Shown piece by piece: positions 20,984 through 26,693 of a DNA stretch of 26,693 nt; positions within the stretch are counted from its first letter, which is position 1; each line of letters begins with the position of its first letter. The notes beneath the pieces were generated by a model. The model did not search any database. It was not told the DNA's origin and saw only the letters and a list, made by a program, of their open reading frames with translations. The position numbers and the translations under genes were made by a program. Source of the stretch: a virus. The DNA lies in IMG/VR virus record IMGVR_UViG_3300044858_003475, positions 1 through 26,693 of that record; one strand, given 5' to 3'.

Positions 20984-21850
20984 TTATTCACCGAACACGA
21001 ACTTTCTGAGCTTCTTGACTTCCGCTTCTGATGCTTCCCCTGGGTCCGCAGCGTCTAACTCTATCCGCACCGTTTCTCCAGGAAACACGGCTAGCTGTTC
21101 AGCTAGAACTTTAGCCCGGGCCTGTGCCTGCGGACTGCTATCAAACACAATAACCCTCTTCCAGATCCGAGCAATTTCAGCTAGCTGAAATTGCGTTACC
21201 GCTAGCCCGAACGTAGCTACCGCTCCTCGACCGACGCGAATCGCGTCAAAGCAACCCTCCGTTACTATAGCCGTATCCCGTATGTACTGGTTGCCGAAAA
21301 GCAAATGTTTTTCATCAAAACATTTCTGATGGGCTTGGGCCGTTTGGTATCTCGGCTCCTGGCCGCACGCGGCCCTAGCCGTCCAGGATACCGGCCTACG
21401 GTTCAAATAAACCGGAATGAACGCTCGCATCGGGTAATCAGAGAACGGACCCGTCGCCTGGATGCCCCAATATTTCTCTAGGTAGCCTAGATTGAAGCCG
21501 CGTCCTCGGAGATAGTCTGCGACTGCCGGTACTTCGGCTATCGGCATTAGGTTCGTCGGGGGCGTGTAACGCCCGAGGGATTTGGGGGTCTCTTGTTGGA
21601 CGTAGGCTCGGTCACCGAGCAGTTCGTTAATGGCCGACCACGGGGCACCGGAAAGCTCCTTTAGGAGCTTACGGATGTTCCAGTTGCCACACGTATAACA
21701 ATTTGACCAGTCGAGTGAGTCCTTGATGCCTAGATGGTAATTTTCGTTCGTGCATCGGGGGCATCTTTGCGACTGGGTCCATCCCGATCTTGAATGTTTG
21801 TCGGTTTTCGACCAAGGTACCGCGAAGCGGTCGAGGAAATCGGTTAGCAT
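20984..21850 (-). CDS. DNA primase (DnaG-like, zinc finger plus TOPRIM)
   Basis: 288 residues. A four-cysteine zinc finger sits at the N-terminus (C30-P-R-C33, C51-Y-T-C54). A middle region with YLRGRGFNLGYLEKYWGI and FIPVYLNRRPVSWTARAACGQEPRYQ matches the DnaG catalytic core before TOPRIM. TOPRIM follows: IVTEGCFDAIRVG with the catalytic Glu, and VIVFDSSPQAQARA where DnaG has D-x-D. Only the first Asp is kept (DSS), a change that may alter metal binding. It lays down RNA primers. It is shorter than bacterial DnaG and lacks a helicase-binding C-domain. The helicase gene follows directly. Confidence 0.83.
   Translation of the reverse strand: MLTDFLDRFAVPWSKTDKHSRSGWTQSQRCPRCTNENYHLGIKDSLDWSNCYTCGNWNIRKLLKELSGAPWSAINELLGDRAYVQQETPKSLGRYTPPTNLMPIAEVPAVADYLRGRGFNLGYLEKYWGIQATGPFSDYPMRAFIPVYLNRRPVSWTARAACGQEPRYQTAQAHQKCFDEKHLLFGNQYIRDTAIVTEGCFDAIRVGRGAVATFGLAVTQFQLAEIARIWKRVIVFDSSPQAQARAKVLAEQLAVFPGETVRIELDAADPGEASEAEVKKLRKFVFGE
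21171..21194. repeat. Perfect 24-bp palindrome inside the primase gene
   Basis: GCAATTTCAG (21171-21180), centre CTAG, then CTGAAATTGC (21185-21194). All 24 bases are a perfect palindrome, in primase codons for LAEIARIW and nearby. No T-run, so not a terminator. It could also be a protein-binding site. Confidence 0.85.
21653..21670. repeat. Perfect 8-bp stem hairpin inside the primase gene
   Basis: AAGCTCCT (21653-21660), 2-base centre TT, then AGGAGCTT (21663-21670), in the codons for KLLKELSG after the zinc finger. Confidence 0.78.
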
Positions 21851-21853
21851 ACA

Positions 21854-22081
21854 TTACTCTTCCACCCACCCACTACTTGCACTTTCTCGCCACCGGAGCC
21901 CGGATAATTTCTGTATGCTCCCCGTAGGGACTTCGGTTATCCGGCCGCTGTAGAATGTAGCGCAATGAACCTTTTTGCCGATTCTCCTCTGAAGCAGGGC
22001 TTTCGTTCCTACTATCACAACTGCCAGCCACTCTTCCACGAAGTAATCGCCGCGTTCATCGCAATAGAAAAGTTTAGTCAT
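21854..22081 (-). CDS. Small protein of unknown function upstream of primase
   Basis: 75 residues. MTKLFYCDERGDYFVEEWLAVVIVGTKALLQRRIGKKVHCATFYSGRITEVPTGSIQKLSGLRWRES looks like a small beta-rich protein, with a first strand and turn (FYCDERGDYF) and a later basic strand set. Two cysteines are far apart. No family recognised. It overlaps the gene upstream by 8 bases, and its TAA is 3 bases before the primase ATG. Confidence 0.65.
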   Translation of the reverse strand: MTKLFYCDERGDYFVEEWLAVVIVGTKALLQRRIGKKVHCATFYSGRITEVPTGSIQKLSGLRWRESASSGWVEE

Positions 22082-22307
22082 GGTGATAGGTATCCAGCTC
22101 TGTGTATCCAGAATGCTCGTCTAGCGCATCATCGTCTGTGACGATCCGCAGTCCTTTGTGGCAATTGTCTACGATCAATGTCATAATGTTGCGTCGGCCT
22201 CCGGGATCTTCAGAACCGTAGCCGAAAACAGGGCCGCCGGCAAAACGGGCTCCGAGATACCAATACGTTTTATCCGCATCGCAGATGATGTAGTAGTCCG
22301 TACTCAT
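22074..22307 (-). CDS. Small protein of unknown function
   Basis: 77 residues: MSTDYYIICDADKTYWYLGARFAGGPVFGYGSEDPGGRRNIMTLIVDNCHKGLRIVTDDDALDEHSGYTELDTYHHD. The Tyr-rich N-terminal strand, a Gly-rich loop and an acidic C-terminus suggest a small alpha/beta protein. Start overlaps the previous stop as ATGA, and its end overlaps the next start by 8 bases. No motif gives a function. Confidence 0.65.
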   Translation of the reverse strand: MSTDYYIICDADKTYWYLGARFAGGPVFGYGSEDPGGRRNIMTLIVDNCHKGLRIVTDDDALDEHSGYTELDTYHHD

Positions 22308-22549
22308 ACCTCAAACTCCCGGACACCTTCAATCGCCTTATGCGCCTGCTCTAAGATCTGCGTGAGATCAGAAGCCGCGTTCATTGACCAGCCTGTACTT
22401 GTCCGCAACACCATGAACGTCTCTTCTCCTGGAAGTTGGTTCTCGAACGATATGTCTAAGATCTCCGTTTCGTCCGTAGTCCCGAGCGTGTTGCCGGCTT
22501 GCACAAGTTGGATCTTGGCTTCTGATAGCCTTATTTTATAGTCTTTCAT
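22304..22549 (-). CDS. Small protein of unknown function
   Basis: 81 residues: MKDYKIRLSEAKIQLVQAGNTLGTTDETEILDISFENQLPGEETFMVLRTSTGWSMNAASDLTQILEQAHKAIEG. The order of strand, strand, helix looks like a small folded domain. No cysteine, signal or membrane segment. It starts 2 bases after the previous stop and ends in an ATGA overlap. Confidence 0.63.
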   Translation of the reverse strand: MKDYKIRLSEAKIQLVQAGNTLGTTDETEILDISFENQLPGEETFMVLRTSTGWSMNAASDLTQILEQAHKAIEGVREFEV

Positions 22550-22551
22550 GC

Positions 22552-23094
22552 TTACCCTCGCTCCGCAAATCGACGGATATCAGTCAGATACTTTTTCCAC
22601 TTCGGATGCTCCAGATGGAATACCCGCATTCGCGGGCTACCATAGACTGCCAGCACCGTGAACCACTCGTAGACGAATTCCCTCGCCGTAGGCAGAAAGC
22701 TATGCTCCCTGCCTTTGGCGACCGTAAACAAGTATTCGGTATACCGAATCAATGCATCGGAGACGTATTCTGGATCGATATCGTAACCGGCTTCGGCTAT
22801 CCGTTCACTTACATCTAACGCCATCTGCGATACCGGCACCTTCCTCGCCACTGGATCGAACTGCATTTCATGCAGTAGTTCCGAGAGGCGACTGACAACG
22901 GATTCCGACTTGATCGGATACGGTTGCCGGGCTAGGTAATTCTGAAGCTGGATAGCTTCGGGGTAAGAAATCCGTTGCAGAATCTTCTTCCAGTCAAGGC
23001 TACGGGATTTCCCATTAGTAAGCCGGTTGTACTTGGAGTGAAGTTCTGCAACGGGTGTGCTGTCCTGTGTGTGTCTGAGTTGGCCGAATGTCAT
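22552..23094 (-). CDS. Helical protein of unknown function
   Basis: 180 residues, mostly helix: LDWKKILQRISYPEAIQLQNYLARQPYPIKSESVVSRLSELLHEMQFDPVARKVPVSQMALDVSERIAEAGYDIDPEYVSDALIRYTEYLFTVAKG, then a Trp/Tyr-rich C-terminus (FVYEWFTVLAVYGSPRMRVFHLEHPKWKKYLTDIRRF). No domain is recognised. The start overlaps the stop of the secreted protease as ATGA, so the two are co-translated, and the end is 2 bases from the next gene. Confidence 0.68.
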   Translation of the reverse strand: MTFGQLRHTQDSTPVAELHSKYNRLTNGKSRSLDWKKILQRISYPEAIQLQNYLARQPYPIKSESVVSRLSELLHEMQFDPVARKVPVSQMALDVSERIAEAGYDIDPEYVSDALIRYTEYLFTVAKGREHSFLPTAREFVYEWFTVLAVYGSPRMRVFHLEHPKWKKYLTDIRRFAERG

Positions 23095-23759
23095 TTGTTT
23101 ATCACCGATTCGAGCATTTGCTTTAGTCTGCTACCGGCCCCGCACCTTGCTGGCCATGTGACGTTACGCTTGCCGTCTTCTGCTGGATACCAAGCACTTC
23201 CGCCTGAGATGATACCGACGATCTTATCGTCGAGTATCATCGCCCCGCCTGACATACCCGGCATAACAACAGCATCACTATAGACTTCATTGCTATGAAC
23301 AAAGGAAACAATTCCGGAAGTTTTCCGAAGTTTTCCGGAAGCGAAGCCGATAAAAGAAGCACGTACCGTAGAAGGGGCGTATTCTACGCCCATAGTCGAT
23401 ACGCCGTCTACCGGCGATAACGGCAGCACGGTGTACTTATGCTTGCCTGTGGGGCTCTCTAGCAACGCTATATCGGCGTCGAAATCGACGTTGGTGACCT
23501 TAGCCTGCGGAATGTCGTCGGTCGCATCGTTACCTAGCTTGTAGGCATAACCGGCGTAGACGGTTTTGTCTTTTAGCTGTACAACATGCCACGCTGTTCC
23601 GTAGTAGGTTGTCTTGTCGTCTTGGTGAATGACGACGGCGGTGCCTTGGGCACCGTCTGGGGTATAAATACGGAAGATGCCGTTCTTCGTAGGATCTATG
23701 GCGAATAGATCCGAAGTAAGGGAAATCAGGACAAGGATTGAGATAATTCGCGCAGCCAC
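23091..23759 (-). CDS. Secreted trypsin-like serine protease
   Basis: 222 residues from GTG 23759, with AAGGA 8 bases upstream. A signal peptide (AARIISILVLISLTSDLFA) is followed by a two-barrel chymotrypsin/HtrA-type fold. The catalytic triad is visible: His58 in GTAWHVV, Asp96 in DADIALL, Ser170 in MPGMSGGA. KIVGIISGG is the usual strand after the serine. There is no PDZ domain, so it resembles a stand-alone S1-type protease, not DegP. It would act in the periplasm or outside. Its place among replication genes is unusual. It may modify the host envelope, exclude other phages or be cargo taken from the host. The start overlaps the preceding small gene by 34 bases. Confidence 0.82.
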   Translation of the reverse strand: MAARIISILVLISLTSDLFAIDPTKNGIFRIYTPDGAQGTAVVIHQDDKTTYYGTAWHVVQLKDKTVYAGYAYKLGNDATDDIPQAKVTNVDFDADIALLESPTGKHKYTVLPLSPVDGVSTMGVEYAPSTVRASFIGFASGKLRKTSGIVSFVHSNEVYSDAVVMPGMSGGAMILDDKIVGIISGGSAWYPAEDGKRNVTWPARCGAGSRLKQMLESVINK

Positions 23760-23944
23760 TTTGGGATTCCTTTTTTGAAGATGTCGTTTCGCTGGGTCGT
23801 AATCGGCAGAGCGAGGCTAATGTCTTCCTTTATAGCACGTCGCATCAAGAAGGTCAAAAGTTCTTCTTCGGACCAATCGTTGTCCTTGCACATTCGGCTA
23901 AAGGCAGCCTGGACAGGCTGAGGGATTTCACGGAGGATTGTCAT
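23726..23944 (-). CDS. Small protein of unknown function
   Basis: 72 residues: MTILREIPQPVQAAFSRMCKDNDWSEEELLTFLMRRAIKEDISLALPITTQRNDIFKKGIPKWLRELSQSLS. The helical middle with DWSEEELLTFLMRRAIKED recalls ribbon-helix-helix or small DNA-binding proteins, but no firm family. Start overlaps the SNF2 gene stop as ATGA. Its last 34 bases overlap the protease gene, including that gene's ribosome binding site, which suggests translational coupling. Confidence 0.62.
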   Translation of the reverse strand: MTILREIPQPVQAAFSRMCKDNDWSEEELLTFLMRRAIKEDISLALPITTQRNDIFKKGIPKWLRELSQSLS

Positions 23945-25284
23945 CTTGCCATCTCCTGGACTAACAAATCCAAAACATTCATCGTATTTTGCTTTTCCCC
24001 GTCGATTATCTGCTCAGATACCAGTTGCTTTTCCTGAAGCACTTTGCAGAGTTTTTCCTCTATCGTCCCTTTGGTTACTAAGTAAGTGACGACAGTCTCT
24101 CGCGTCTGTCCAATACGGAAGTTGCGATCACGGGCCTGTAAAACGTGGCGCGGGCTCCAGGGCATTTCAGCGAATACCGTCTTAGCGGCTGCCGTCAGCG
24201 TGATACCGGCACCGGCTGCAACAATGTTGCAGACAATCAACCGAATATGCGGATTATCTTGAAAATCTTTGATGATCTTCGTCCGCTTGGCGGACGCCAC
24301 AGCTCCGTTAATCACTAGCACCTGCGATACGTCATCCAGGGATCGCCTTGCGATCACATCCAACATGGCCGTATGCGTGCAAAATACGATCATTTTCTCA
24401 TTCGGATTAGCCTCTAGCCAGTCTCTAATCCATCTCACTGTATTCCTCGCCTTACAGCGAGCTACTTCCATTAGGAGTTTGGTAGTCAGCGATAGCTTAT
24501 CCGCTCCTTTGTTCTTACTCTTGCTCCATGCCCCCCATCTAGCTACCTTGGTATAGGCTTCGTGGTATTCCCAGTACCGCGTATCATTCTCCATTTCGAC
24601 AATCTCTAATTTTACCGTTTGCTTTGGTAAATTCAGGATATCTTTCTTACGGCGGAGAGTGAACGGCTTAATCAATTCATGTAGTTCGGCGAGGTTAGTC
24701 GCCCCTTGGTAGGACCATTTGCCGTAACTGTCATTGTACTTAGGGTCACAATATTTCCAGGCGTAGTCGCTGAAGTTTGGGAACAAGTCAGGCCGGATGC
24801 AATGCAACACAGCGAAGAAATCGCTAGGGCGATTAGCTATAGGGGTTCCTGAGAGCCCGAGGACCGAAGGGCATCGGGCGGCTATCTGCAACGCCGCTTT
24901 CGTTTGTTTCGTTTCGGTGGACTGGAGTGCGTGGCACTCGTCGAAGATGACGGTAGTAAACTGCTGTTCCAGCAGCCAAGGCAACTGATGCCACAGGATG
25001 TTGTAGTTGATGATTATGGCGTCGTGGGCGATCTCGCCCTCACAGGGCGTCTCACCTTCGATGATAGCGGTCGTCGCTGACGACCATTGCTTGATTTCGT
25101 TCTTCCAGTTCCCTTTGACCGAAGCCGGGCAGACAATAAGCACAGGCCATGCCTTGTGCTTATTGAGATAGGCTATGGCAGAGACGGTCTTGCCTAAGCC
25201 CATGTCGTCAGCTAGTAAGGCTTTGCCTTTGGTGCGACTTAGGAAGTCTACGGCTTCTTGTTGATGAGGTAGAAGTTCAGGCAT
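23941..25284 (-). CDS. SNF2-family helicase-like DNA translocase
   Basis: 447 residues with all superfamily 2 SNF2 motifs in order: Q-like LLPHQQEAVDFL, motif I ADDMGLGKT, Ia VLIVCPASVKGNW, II VIFDECHAL (DECH in place of DEAH), III GLSGTPIANR, IV IVFCTHTAML, V NIVAAGAGITLTAA, and VI QARDRNFRIGQT. This is a compact form without extra DNA-binding domains, similar to the short SNF2-type helicases of phages. It would translocate on dsDNA in replication, recombination or transcription. It begins 2 bases downstream of the sigma-like gene and heads the main early operon. Confidence 0.9.
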   Translation of the reverse strand: MPELLPHQQEAVDFLSRTKGKALLADDMGLGKTVSAIAYLNKHKAWPVLIVCPASVKGNWKNEIKQWSSATTAIIEGETPCEGEIAHDAIIINYNILWHQLPWLLEQQFTTVIFDECHALQSTETKQTKAALQIAARCPSVLGLSGTPIANRPSDFFAVLHCIRPDLFPNFSDYAWKYCDPKYNDSYGKWSYQGATNLAELHELIKPFTLRRKKDILNLPKQTVKLEIVEMENDTRYWEYHEAYTKVARWGAWSKSKNKGADKLSLTTKLLMEVARCKARNTVRWIRDWLEANPNEKMIVFCTHTAMLDVIARRSLDDVSQVLVINGAVASAKRTKIIKDFQDNPHIRLIVCNIVAAGAGITLTAAAKTVFAEMPWSPRHVLQARDRNFRIGQTRETVVTYLVTKGTIEEKLCKVLQEKQLVSEQIIDGEKQNTMNVLDLLVQEMAR

Positions 25285-25285
25285 A

Positions 25286-25750
25286 TTAACTGATTACGAC
25301 TTTTCTAACTCGTCGCCTCTCGGCGACCTTATCTACGAGTCCATTAAGGATTTCCGTTACCGTCTTTTCGGGCAAGCCGACTCTGTCGGCCAGCCCTTTG
25401 ACCGTGGTAACCATACACCGGCTACCTAGCCATGTATCTACCATAGCCTGCTCGTCGGCATCTAGTGGAATATTTACCGAAACATCTACCAATTCGCGGG
25501 AGCCCTTCTTCTGCTTACGCTGAAGCCGGTTCATGTAAGAGAAAGCACAAATCTTAGTGAACGCCATAGGCGATCCTCTGCTCGGGTCATATTTTGGCCG
25601 GTATGTCAACCAATAAACACAGAAACCTGCGTAAAAATCGCCGTATTCCATATCCCGTTTGTAGAAGGCGCTCCAACGCTTATGTAGAATAGTATGAGCA
25701 AATAGGGATGTATTGTCCAAATCCGTTGGATCAATCTGAATGTCTTGCAT
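25286..25750 (-). CDS. Divergent sigma70-like factor
   Basis: 154 residues from ATG 25750 (MQDIQIDPTDLDNTSLFAH); a longer frame to 25840 would run into the promoter region. The middle EYGDFYAGFCVYWLTYRPKYDPSRGSPMAFTKICAFSYMNRLQRKQKKG follows sigma region 2 (D-L-x-Q-x-G-x-x-x-L-x-x-x-x-x-R-Y-D-P-x-R-G-x-x-x-x-x-Y-x-x-x-x-I-x-x-x-x-R). The acidic linker and C-terminal VTTVKGLADRVGLPEKTVTEILNGLVDKVAERRR look like a helix-turn-helix of region 4 type. It could direct host RNA polymerase to middle or late phage promoters. It is the most 5' gene of the minus-strand operon, next to a host-type promoter. Sequence match is clear but distant. Confidence 0.72.
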   Translation of the reverse strand: MQDIQIDPTDLDNTSLFAHTILHKRWSAFYKRDMEYGDFYAGFCVYWLTYRPKYDPSRGSPMAFTKICAFSYMNRLQRKQKKGSRELVDVSVNIPLDADEQAMVDTWLGSRCMVTTVKGLADRVGLPEKTVTEILNGLVDKVAERRRVRKVVIS

Positions 25751-25800
25751 AGTAACTGGTGTCCTTCTGTTGGTGTTGGGTGTCGAAATGACGGTGCCTG

Positions 25801-25828
25801 ATTCTAGCCATCGGCTCCGCCGATGCAA
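25801..25828 (-). promoter_or_regulatory. Candidate promoter for the early operon, with palindromic spacer
   Basis: On the minus strand TTGCAT (25823-25828), 16 bases, then TAGAAT (25801-25806, 5 of 6 to -10). A perfect 7-bp inverted repeat (CATCGGC, loop, GCCGATG; 25809-25825) fills the spacer and could be an operator. It lies in the 109-base space between divergent genes. A promoter for the plus-strand gene at 25860 must also lie here, but none is clear. Confidence 0.4.
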
Positions 25829-25859
25829 GGTGCTGGGCAACTAAAAAGGGGAAATAATT

Positions 25860-26603
25860 TTGAAAACAGTTTTAGTTATTCCTGATCTACACTGCCCGAA
25901 GCAAGACGACCAAGCCGTGGAGACGGCTCTAAAGATAGCAAAATATGTTAAGCCGACGCACACTGTGTTTCTAGGTGACGTTATCGAGGCCGAAGGGGTA
26001 AGCGAGCACATTAAAGATTCAGTGGCCGCAAGGGCTCTGTCTGATCTTGGAGAAGAGTTTGATTCGTTCAATAGCTTGTTCGACAAGCTGACTTCGCATT
26101 CCGACGAAGTCTTGATTACCAAAGGCAATCATTGTGATCGGCTACGGAAGTACGCCGATCAGCACCCGGAAGTCGGGTCACTGGTCAACTTCGAAAAGAA
26201 TATCTACCTCAAAGAACGCCGGAAAGACGGCAAGAAGATTCGCATCTGCGAATATAATGAGGCTTTGAATATCGGCAAACTGTGGTTCACCCACGGTACT
26301 TATACCGGAGATACCGCCGCCAAGAAGATGGTAATGTCATACCAGCGCTCGATATGCTTCGGTCACACACATTCCTACTCTACCTTCACCTGGACGAGCC
26401 CTATTGACGTGCGGGATAAGCACACGGCTTACAACTTGGGGTGCCTGTGCTCCCAGAACCCAGGATTCATGCGCAATCGACCGAATGCCTGGACTCACAT
26501 GGTAGCCGTTGCTTATATCCAAGACAACGGCTGTTTCAACCTCTATCCTATCGGCATTTTCGACGGCGTTGCCGTCTTTAATGGGAAGATGTTTGCGTCG
26601 TAG
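25860..26603 (+). CDS. Calcineurin-like metallophosphoesterase
   Basis: 247 residues from TTG 25860, chosen because AGGGGA lies about 8 bases upstream and the protein begins MKTVLVIPDLHCP. Metal-binding motifs: PDLHCP (D-x-H), FLGDVIE (GD), TKGNHCDRL (GNH), WFTHGT, and FGHTHSYS (GH-x-H). This is a complete set for a dinuclear phosphoesterase. The tail (YNLGCLCSQNPGFMRNRPNAWTHM) resembles phage-type members often next to replication genes. The substrate may be nucleic acid, nucleotide or protein. It is the only plus-strand gene in the right half, divergent from the sigma-like gene, and separate from the SbcD-like nuclease. Confidence 0.85.
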   Translation: MKTVLVIPDLHCPKQDDQAVETALKIAKYVKPTHTVFLGDVIEAEGVSEHIKDSVAARALSDLGEEFDSFNSLFDKLTSHSDEVLITKGNHCDRLRKYADQHPEVGSLVNFEKNIYLKERRKDGKKIRICEYNEALNIGKLWFTHGTYTGDTAAKKMVMSYQRSICFGHTHSYSTFTWTSPIDVRDKHTAYNLGCLCSQNPGFMRNRPNAWTHMVAVAYIQDNGCFNLYPIGIFDGVAVFNGKMFAS

Positions 26604-26693
26604 CTACTTCTACCTGTCTGCTCGCCCACCGATACAAATCCACCAGCGTGAAAAACACAGGTTTTCCTTGCTTCAGGAATTCTTTGACTTCGT
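26578..26693 (-). CDS. C-terminal end of a gene cut by the right edge
   Basis: On the minus strand a frame open from the window edge to TAA at 26578-26580 gives 37 residues: EVKEFLKQGKPVFFTLVDLYRWASRQVEVATTQTSSH. The sequence looks coding (amphipathic, ordered helix-strand-helix start). It ends 26 bases inside the metallophosphoesterase gene, so the two converge. Function not readable. Confidence 0.5.
   Translation of the reverse strand, partial: EVKEFLKQGKPVFFTLVDLYRWASRQVEVATTQTSSH

Noticed and set aside
1-26693. tRNA or rRNA genes
   Set aside because: No cloverleaf or rRNA-like stretch was recognised, and almost all sequence is taken by protein genes.

Overview
The window looks like the early (replication, recombination and nucleotide metabolism) region of a large virulent tailed bacteriophage. 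It holds a replisome (DnaB-type helicase, DnaG-type primase, sliding clamp, clamp loader, SPO1-like family A polymerase parts, gp32-like SSB), recombination and repair genes (RecA/UvsX-like recombinase, SbcC/SbcD-like proteins, PD-(D/E)XK nuclease, 5'-3' exonuclease, SNF2-type helicase), dNMP kinase, MazG and a sigma-like protein. I saw no integrase, repressor or host housekeeping gene. The DXH-type glycosyltransferase with its Cys-rich tail and the secreted proteins remind me of sequences from Planctomycetes and their phages. That host guess comes from memory and is weak.

Layout. Positions 1-2940 (+ strand) carry the end of a Cys/Gly/Pro-rich protein cut by the left edge, a small protein with an Erv1/Alr-like C-terminus, and a 674-residue glycosyltransferase behind a good sigma70-type promoter. 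From 25750 down to 2937 almost everything is on the minus strand in a tightly packed series with many ATGA overlaps. In transcription order: sigma-like factor, SNF2 helicase, small protein, secreted serine protease, small unknowns, primase, helicase, terminator plus promoter, homing-endonuclease-like gene, MazG, secreted repeat protein, polymerase, dNMP kinase, clamp loader, small protein, SSB, terminator, RecA-like recombinase, 5'-3' exonuclease, PD-(D/E)XK nuclease, acetyltransferase, clamp, UDG/3'-5' exonuclease, SbcC N-half, small membrane proteins, SbcD, Cys-rich protein, coiled coil, SbcC C-half, glycosyltransferase. At the right end a metallophosphoesterase (+) diverges from the sigma-like gene and converges on a gene cut by the right edge. 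The longest stretch without a gene is about 110 bases.

Main points of interest. (1) The SPO1-like polymerase is divided: an Fe-S UDG-like plus 3'-5' exonuclease protein (8086-9306) and a thumb/palm/fingers part (16730-18127) lie about 7.4 kb apart, with the 5'-3' exonuclease as a third gene. (2) The polymerase part has one in-frame TGA at 17861-17863 with clear homology on both sides. (3) The SbcC/Rad50-like ATPase is split into Walker A and Walker B genes with SbcD and five small genes between. (4) The clamp loader has a perfect 78-bp in-frame tandem duplication. (5) The whole window, mostly inside genes, is packed with short perfect hairpins, several times more than chance would give. (6) Two convincing small genes (57 and 58 aa) fill what would otherwise look like gaps.
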